This document shows, one piece after another, positions 60,399-64,000 of a stretch of DNA of 64,000 bases. The stretch comes from Puffinus mauretanicus (taxonomy: Eukaryota > Chordata > Aves > Procellariiformes > Procellariidae). A model generated the notes under the pieces. It was not told where the DNA came from. It was given only the letters and a program-made list of their open reading frames with translations, and did no database searches. The DNA is taken from contig JAJKFH010002364.1 in NCBI GenBank assembly GCA_023333565.1, forward strand, positions 1,426,001-1,490,000, in the 5' to 3' direction. The first letter of the stretch is position 1. Each line of letters starts with the position of its first letter. The position numbers were made by a program, and so were the translations under genes.

Positions 60399-62629
60399 CT
60401 TTCTTAAGATGTGTGGAGCAGTGTGTAATGGCTTGTCACAACCCGTTTATAAAAAGCAATTGTCTTACAAAATTCCAATAGGATACCCTGAGACGGCACA
60501 TTAGAAGCAAATGCTGAATCTTACCTCATTTCTTTACATGACTGCCTTGACACCACAGGCTCCGTTGTCCAGTCCTGTTTTTCCTCTGGCTGTCACAGGT
60601 TGGCTCCAAGATTTTTAAAAGCACATTCAGAAACTCTGGTAAAAAATAAGTCTCTGTCTCAATGAATAATTAAAAACAAAACTCCAGATGTATTTAGAAA
60701 TAGAAAACATGGGTAACTAATGCTGTAATTGATGTTAAGACATTAGGAAGGAAAGGCACACAGACTGCAACATATCCTCCAGTCCTGTACTGCACTCTAA
60801 GATAAGCAAATATACACAAACGAATTCAGTAATTTGGTTTAGATGCACCAAAAACATCTCTGGAAAGAATATGAGTATACTGCTCACACATACTCCCAGC
60901 ATTCTCAGTAATTCAGGTGCAAAACTACTGAGGTATTTAAGTTTTTAACTCTATCCCATTGGCAACCAGGTAGCTAAGCACCACTGCAGAGTTGAGCCCG
61001 GATTTATACATCAAGTCAAATATTAGCCTGAAGAGCCTTCCCAAGGTTGGCTGGCCATGGCAGGGCCCACCTAAGGACTCCAAGTGTTGTTTGCCCACAG
61101 TTGCGCTCATAAAGAGGTTCTCTGAGCGTGCTTTACCTAAGAGCAAACAAATCCACCCCATAGCTCGACATTTCATGCAGGCCTGGAGCGCTTGGTAAAA
61201 GGTCAGAAAACCACAACAAAAACATTTCAGAATGTTTTTCATTACTTCCTCCCACCTAAAAATGTTCCTTCGTTTTTGAGGCTGTGATCTTTTCAGAAAC
61301 TTGCAGAGACTAAAATCTTTCTTATTCCAGGTCCACATCTCTTATTTTTTTTAAAAAACATCACCTCCCTCATTTCTAAGGAATTCAGCTGGCAATTAAA
61401 ACAGTTTATTTTTGAGTTAATAAGATATTGTACAATGTCTACTAAAAACATCTGAGACAACCATGCTGTTGTTTGGGCTGACTGACTGAATTATGTCCCT
61501 TTTCCTTTCTTTTTTAAGGGTTTTGCTGCTTCAAAACTCCATTTAGATTTCTTGTGATTTTTTGGACATGCGTTGCGTCATGCAAACACTGCTCTCATTT
61601 ACTGGCTTTGGAAGATCAAAGAATCCTTTCTAGCCTTTGAAGCTCACCACTTTAAAATCTACCTTCCAAATTACTGGAAGAGTTTTTTCAACATCCTGGC
61701 TTCCTTTAGCTTAAGCTTCTCTCCCTGACCTACATGAGCCCAATGCCTACCTTAATCTCACCATCGATTAAACGCAGTCGATGAAACGCGGTGCCTGTCC
61801 CTCTGCTCGGTCGCAGAAATCATCCTGCTGGAACCCTGCAATGCAAAAGCAGGTGGGGGAGAGAAGAGTTTCTCCGGACTGTAGCACACAACATTCTCCC
61901 GCACCATTTCTATATGCCGTGGTGCCTCCACAACCTCCTCATCCAGCAGAAGACTTCAAAAGGTGCCACAAAGGTTTCCGAAGGAGAACGTTTTCATTCC
62001 AGGGAGATGGAGATAAACAGGTGGAAATGTACTTTGCCACACCGATTGCCCGCTCAGTGTCAGCTCCAAGCCGAAGTCTCTTGTGAAGCTCAGTCTCAGA
62101 CATCCCGCATGATAATTGATCTTACGGTGTATTTTTTACCTTGGTGTAGCCCATCATGGTGGGACTCTTTCTCAGCCTGAGTGGTGACACAGGCTCACAT
62201 TTAGCCATCCGTAACTTTGATGTAGCCTGTGAAGCCATGTGTGTTTGTCTTGTTTTAAGCGGACTGCTATTTAAACTTTTTTTTTTTTAAATCACAATAC
62301 CAGGATAACAATGGGAATATTTTAAACTAATGAAAGGATATGTTCTGATCATAACTCATTAACTCTAGAGTGAAAAGTGCTACTATCCAATAATAAATAA
62401 AAAAGTAATAACTTCTTTCTCCTTGGAACAGAGAATTTCAATTCACTGCAAATTCAAAGCAATTTAACAATAAGACTGACAGCGGGAACAAGAGAAGAAC
62501 CACATCTATTTAGACAACATAAAGTGCTTGCTTTACAACTGTGTTTTGTGACCCACTGAACAACTGGGAAAGCTCAGCAGGGCTGCTTTTTGAAGGAAAA
62601 GACGGATATACGTAAATTCATTTGGGCAT
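60399..62629. other. Unique DNA, no supported gene
   Basis: The 133-codon frame at 60937-61338 (-) and overlapping frames at 61781-62086 and 61791-62180 (+) show no recognisable domain. A T-rich run occurs at 62278-62289. Confidence 0.55.
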
Positions 62630-64000
62630 GACAAGCCGATCATGAACGCAAAAGCAACGCAATTATCTGCCTTCAAAAGACAATATGGAAGGCACGTTTC
62701 TTTATTCATGTGATGCCATTAAAAATAAATAAACAAACAAAGTGAAAAAGGCACGTGGGCCGCAGTATTATCCCATCACGAAACACTCACTTCTGGAGGG
62801 ACCTTTCTGCAAGGGCAGGAGACCCCAAGCTCTGCTGCAGAGGACGCAGCCCCACGCTGCCGGGAAAAGCTCTTCCACAGAATAATTAGACAACAAATCC
62901 AACTGTGAAAAGCTTTGGGAGTCCGAGTCCCCCATTCTCATCCTTCACAGTAAATAAAGGGTAAGTGATTGCCTTTCTATGAAAACAACTTTCCTCTCCA
63001 CATCAGAGAATGGCAAAGGGAATTACAGAAACCTCCAAATTCGTACAGATCTCACGGCACAGTTCTGTGGCAAGGCGAGCCTGGAGGATTACGAGAGAGT
63101 AATTACTCTCCGCAATAGTTTCTCTTTGTGTTGCTTTGCTCTAAGGATGCTGTAGGGATTGCTCTCCTCTCAGTTCCCCGAACAAATTACCTCCCGCAGC
63201 CTGTGAGCCATCTCATCAGACAGTTTTGGGATACCCTGGAACGAAGCGACTCAACACTGAGGTCTGCTAGGAACCTGGAGACGTGCCACCTGGGGCGTGT
63301 GTAAATCTTCATGTGCATATTGCAAAACAAATGTCAAAAAATTTTCAATATTCACAGACAAACACAGGACAGCCTTAAAAGAAACAAAAAAAAAAAAAGT
63401 GCAAAGAATTGCTTTGCTGTTTCTTCTCGATCAGATGAGAAGAAAGGGCTCTTCATGTCCCTGCTGATACATCAAGGAACCCCACTTTTCCCTGTTCTCA
63501 CTTTAACACTGCGCTCCACCCGCCTCCCCATCTTGCCTCGAACCGAGGAGGACCAGCTGACGTTTCCTCCCAGATCACAAATATACCAAGCACAGCAAGC
63601 AGAATCGCAGACCATTGTGGAACCAGATTTCGCAATCCTTTTCGCTCCGCTTCCTCCCTTGAAATTAAAGCCTCATGTGTCAGTGTCACACTATGGCAGC
63701 CAGAAGCCCTCTCCTCCTCCAGCCCAATTTTTTCTGCTCCGAGCAGACGCCGCGGCTCGTTACAATCAAGGACACAGCTCCCTACAGCAGTAGATCTGAA
63801 CGCTGGAAGGGGAGGTTGCTTTTTTTCTTCCCCCATATCCCCAGTGCTAGACAGCAGAGTGAATTCAATCCATAATACAGGAGGCTCTTCCCACAGCTTT
63901 TTCTGGGAACATGGCAGAGTTATTGATTTCCTCCGTTTCCTGTAAGGCTTATTTTCTGTGATGAGTTTGAAAGCAAATTTAGAAAATAAAGTCGGCTGTA
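62630..64000. other. CpG-enriched right edge, unidentified
   Basis: CpG frequency rises relative to the rest of the window, with about 14 CpG between 63511 and 63760 and further clusters near 62750-62870. A 160-codon frame at 63311-63793 (+) and an antisense 112-codon frame at 63498-63836 are both open, which fits elevated GC better than either being a gene. The + frame passes through an A-rich run giving poly-Lys and has no recognisable domain. The composition could signal a promoter or CpG island beyond the window. Confidence 0.45.

Noticed and set aside
60937..61338. 133-codon open frame (-) as a gene or exon
   Set aside because: No family recognised. It overlaps an open + frame (60992-61198) and no splice structure could be proposed.
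1..64000. CRISPR array, bacterial operon or endogenous retrovirus
   Set aside because: There is no spaced direct-repeat array, no operon-like run of frames and no LTR pair, primer-binding site or gag/pol/env-like frame. The only reverse-transcriptase sequences are of CR1 LINE type.

Overview
This is vertebrate nuclear DNA, most likely from a bird. The main evidence is a set of CR1-type LINE retrotransposons with the avian-style reverse-transcriptase C-terminus and the short ATTCTATG-type 3' tail. They sit in AT-rich, CpG-poor DNA with few short microsatellites and scattered very old SINE remnants. Nothing looks bacterial or viral. I recognise no host protein-coding gene, exon, rRNA or functional tRNA in the 64 kb. 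Nearly all open frames are of a size expected by chance in DNA of this composition. The window is best read as intergenic or deep-intronic DNA.

Layout. 1-4.4 kb is unique AT-rich DNA with two small ancient CR1/L3 fragments. 4.37-5.7 kb (- strand) is an old, internally deleted CR1 in which an ORF1 esterase-like segment now adjoins the reverse-transcriptase tail. 5.7-12.1 kb is mostly unique, with an ancient repeat near 9.7 kb, a MIR fragment near 10.45 kb and two back-to-back perfect palindromes at 10.9 kb. 12.1-12.8 kb is a 5'-truncated CR1 on the - strand. 12.8-29.2 kb is unique DNA with a 28-bp tandem duplication, a CpG-dense patch inside a 190-codon open frame (17.6-18.2 kb), a well-preserved MIR (21.8-22.05 kb) and two further ancient repeats. 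29.19-30.63 kb is a larger and better-preserved CR1 on the + strand, in inverted orientation to the 12-kb copy. 30.6-42.5 kb holds only microsatellites and weak MIR-like traces. 42.5-44.5 kb has three tRNA-derived SINE remnants. 44.5-59.9 kb is unique apart from a CpG-rich patch at 49.7-50.0 kb, a GC-rich block at 51.4-51.9 kb and simple repeats. 59.9-60.4 kb is an ancient CR1 tail. The last 1.3 kb becomes richer in CpG, which may mean a promoter or CpG island lies to the right.

No pathway or gene cluster can be reconstructed. The protein-like sequences with a recognisable origin are decayed parts of the CR1 retrotransposition machinery. Family assignments for the ancient repeats come from memory of their consensus sequences and were not checked by a search. 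I found no convincing undescribed system; the findings list gives what most merits checking.
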